Part shown: one piece after another, positions 62,630-64,000 of the stretch
Layout: every line of letters starts with the position of its first letter
Numbering within the stretch: the first letter of the stretch is position 1
NCBI GenBank assembly: GCA_949130485.1
Contig: OX422189.1
Span: forward strand, 932,220 to 996,219
DNA length: 64,000 nt
From: Agelas oroides
Lineage: Eukaryota > Porifera > Demospongiae > Agelasida > Agelasidae
Reading direction: 5' to 3'
Notes under the pieces: generated by a model
Told to the model about the DNA's origin: nothing
What the model saw: the letters and a program-made list of their open reading frames with translations, nothing else
The model's database searches: none
Made by a program: the position numbers and the translations under genes

Positions 62630-63491
62630 CGGTAGTTTCTGGTTTGACGTGTACATACTTCAAGGGATCTGTAACAGCTCACAATTGTGCACTGCACATG
62701 AGGTTTCAAAATCTCACGATTTCAACAGAGATTTTAGCAGAGGGTGTACGAGGTTTCAGCTAGTATATGGCAAGATTTCAAGTTATGGACATTACTAGAT
62801 TTATAGGTATCTGAATTTCAAGGTTTACACTGAGATTTTCAGTAGAGTGTGTGTGACATTTCATGTTAGCTGTGGATCCCCGACTTATTTCATCCCTAGC
62901 AACAACCCACATGATCACTAGCAGATGAAATCAGAACACTCAGTGCGGCTGACTTCACATCCCATGAACGTGTCAACTAATTGAATCCATCCGTTTCCAA
63001 GAGACGGTCACTTACAGCCGATTACTTAGTTTGCATTCCCTTCACAAGTTCTGTCGACACTCATGTAGTTACATTTGCCGATACACTTTTGCTGTATTGA
63101 TCACAGCTGGTGCGCTATTCTTTAGTTGGCATCGCTATGGTTTTTGCATCCTAACATCAACTTTGGAGGTCAAGTTGTAATCGGAACAGATATGGGCATT
63201 AGTGACAAGGCCCTGAATGGCAGTTTGCGGTTGTCACCTTGTAGTTGATGATGGCTGTAGGGGAGGGAGTGAGGGGGGCAAAGTGGAGTACATGTTAATT
63301 GTAGCAATTTAGGTAATAGCCCCTCTCATGATTGTATTAATGGCTGCTGTTGAAAGGCGAGGAGCACAATCTTTCCCACATAGAACAAGCATTGTTGTCT
63401 TGGAAACAGCACTTTCTGCAGCTGCTTGTGGAGTGTGGTGTTAATCTGTCATTGTCCACCAGATAGTCCTGTATCAGGCCTCCTTACCCCC

Positions 63492-63531
<40 letters not shown>

Positions 63532-64000
63532 GCGCGCCTCTTGAGTAAGAAGCAATCTTAGGTCTAAGCAGGAAAAATTTGTCTTGGTCATGGAGAATAC
63601 TGAGAGAGGTAGCTATTGGAAAAATGTTGGGGAACCAAAATGAAGCAGTTATTTTTCCAGTATAGCTTGATACTATGGTGATAACTATTTCATCACTTGA
63701 ACCTCCGATTTCATTGGGCGTTCAGACATAGCGCATGTGACTTACTGAAGAGGAAGGGTATCTGTTTCCAACTTGAGCTCGGAAAATAACCTGCCAACAT
63801 TTTGACTGAATGCTCCAGTTGTCATCAGGGCAAAAGTGCTAGAGTTGGTAACGGATAACCTTCTCTTCATTTATGCAGGAGCCAACTGAGAAGCCCCTGA
63901 AATGTGGCATATTGATGAGATACAAAGTGACTTGTAGTTCAAAGTAGTACAGTTTGGAAGGAATCATATACTGTAGATTGGGTAAATTTCGCTATTAAAA
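62630..64000. other. RSF1 intron 5 as far as the window edge
   Basis: No further exon was recognised. A (CA)n run passes into CGCGCGCGCC at 63493-63538. A left end of the TAGATTGGGAAATTT inverted-repeat family starts at about 63970 and is cut by the window edge. Confidence 0.5.

Overview
This is animal nuclear DNA: intron-rich genes with GT-AG splice sites and conserved phases, many short inverted-repeat transposons, and long simple repeats. The gene set is metazoan: importin-5, an RSF1-like DDT/WHIM chromatin factor, a secreted class-C beta-lactamase-like protein, an RRM/Gly-rich RNA-binding protein and many sushi (CCP) domains. Compact introns, small intergenic gaps and the secreted CCP/tyrosinase content suggest an early-branching marine invertebrate, a sponge being my best guess. 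The sequence alone does not settle the taxon. Exon models come from splice sites, phase continuity and remembered family sequences; no searches were run.

Left part (1-24 kb) is an accessory region of secreted proteins. It holds a 66-bp minisatellite that may be an exon (minus), a small two-exon secreted protein (minus, 3.4-3.9 kb), a single-exon cationic protein with one CCP domain (plus, 5.5-6.0 kb), a single-exon tyrosinase-like protein that has lost most copper-binding histidines (minus, 7.3-8.4 kb), and a 23-exon gene encoding a signal peptide plus 22 CCP domains (minus, 9.6-23.8 kb). Three of the short genes have TATA boxes close to the start codon.

Middle part (24-51 kb) is housekeeping. 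Importin-5 (plus, 29 exons, 1,091 codons) starts 612 bp from the CCP gene in head-to-head orientation. It is followed on the same strand by a four-exon RRM/RS/Gly-rich protein. The importin introns carry minisatellites, a TTAA-flanked element, long-TIR elements and a complete type I hammerhead ribozyme motif (37523-37586).

Right part (52-64 kb) has a secreted beta-lactamase-like gene (minus, six exons) and an RSF1-like gene (plus, five exons seen, running out of the window). Their start codons are only 141 bp apart, so they probably share a bidirectional promoter.

Mobile DNA is mostly non-autonomous. A family with termini like TAGCCTCGTTCCCAGGC has 8-9 bp target duplications (Mutator-like by inference), a second family has termini like CAAGAGCGCATAAGAACGGG, and there is one TTAA element plus tRNA-derived SINE heads. 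No retrovirus, LTR element, Polinton or intact autonomous transposase gene was recognised.
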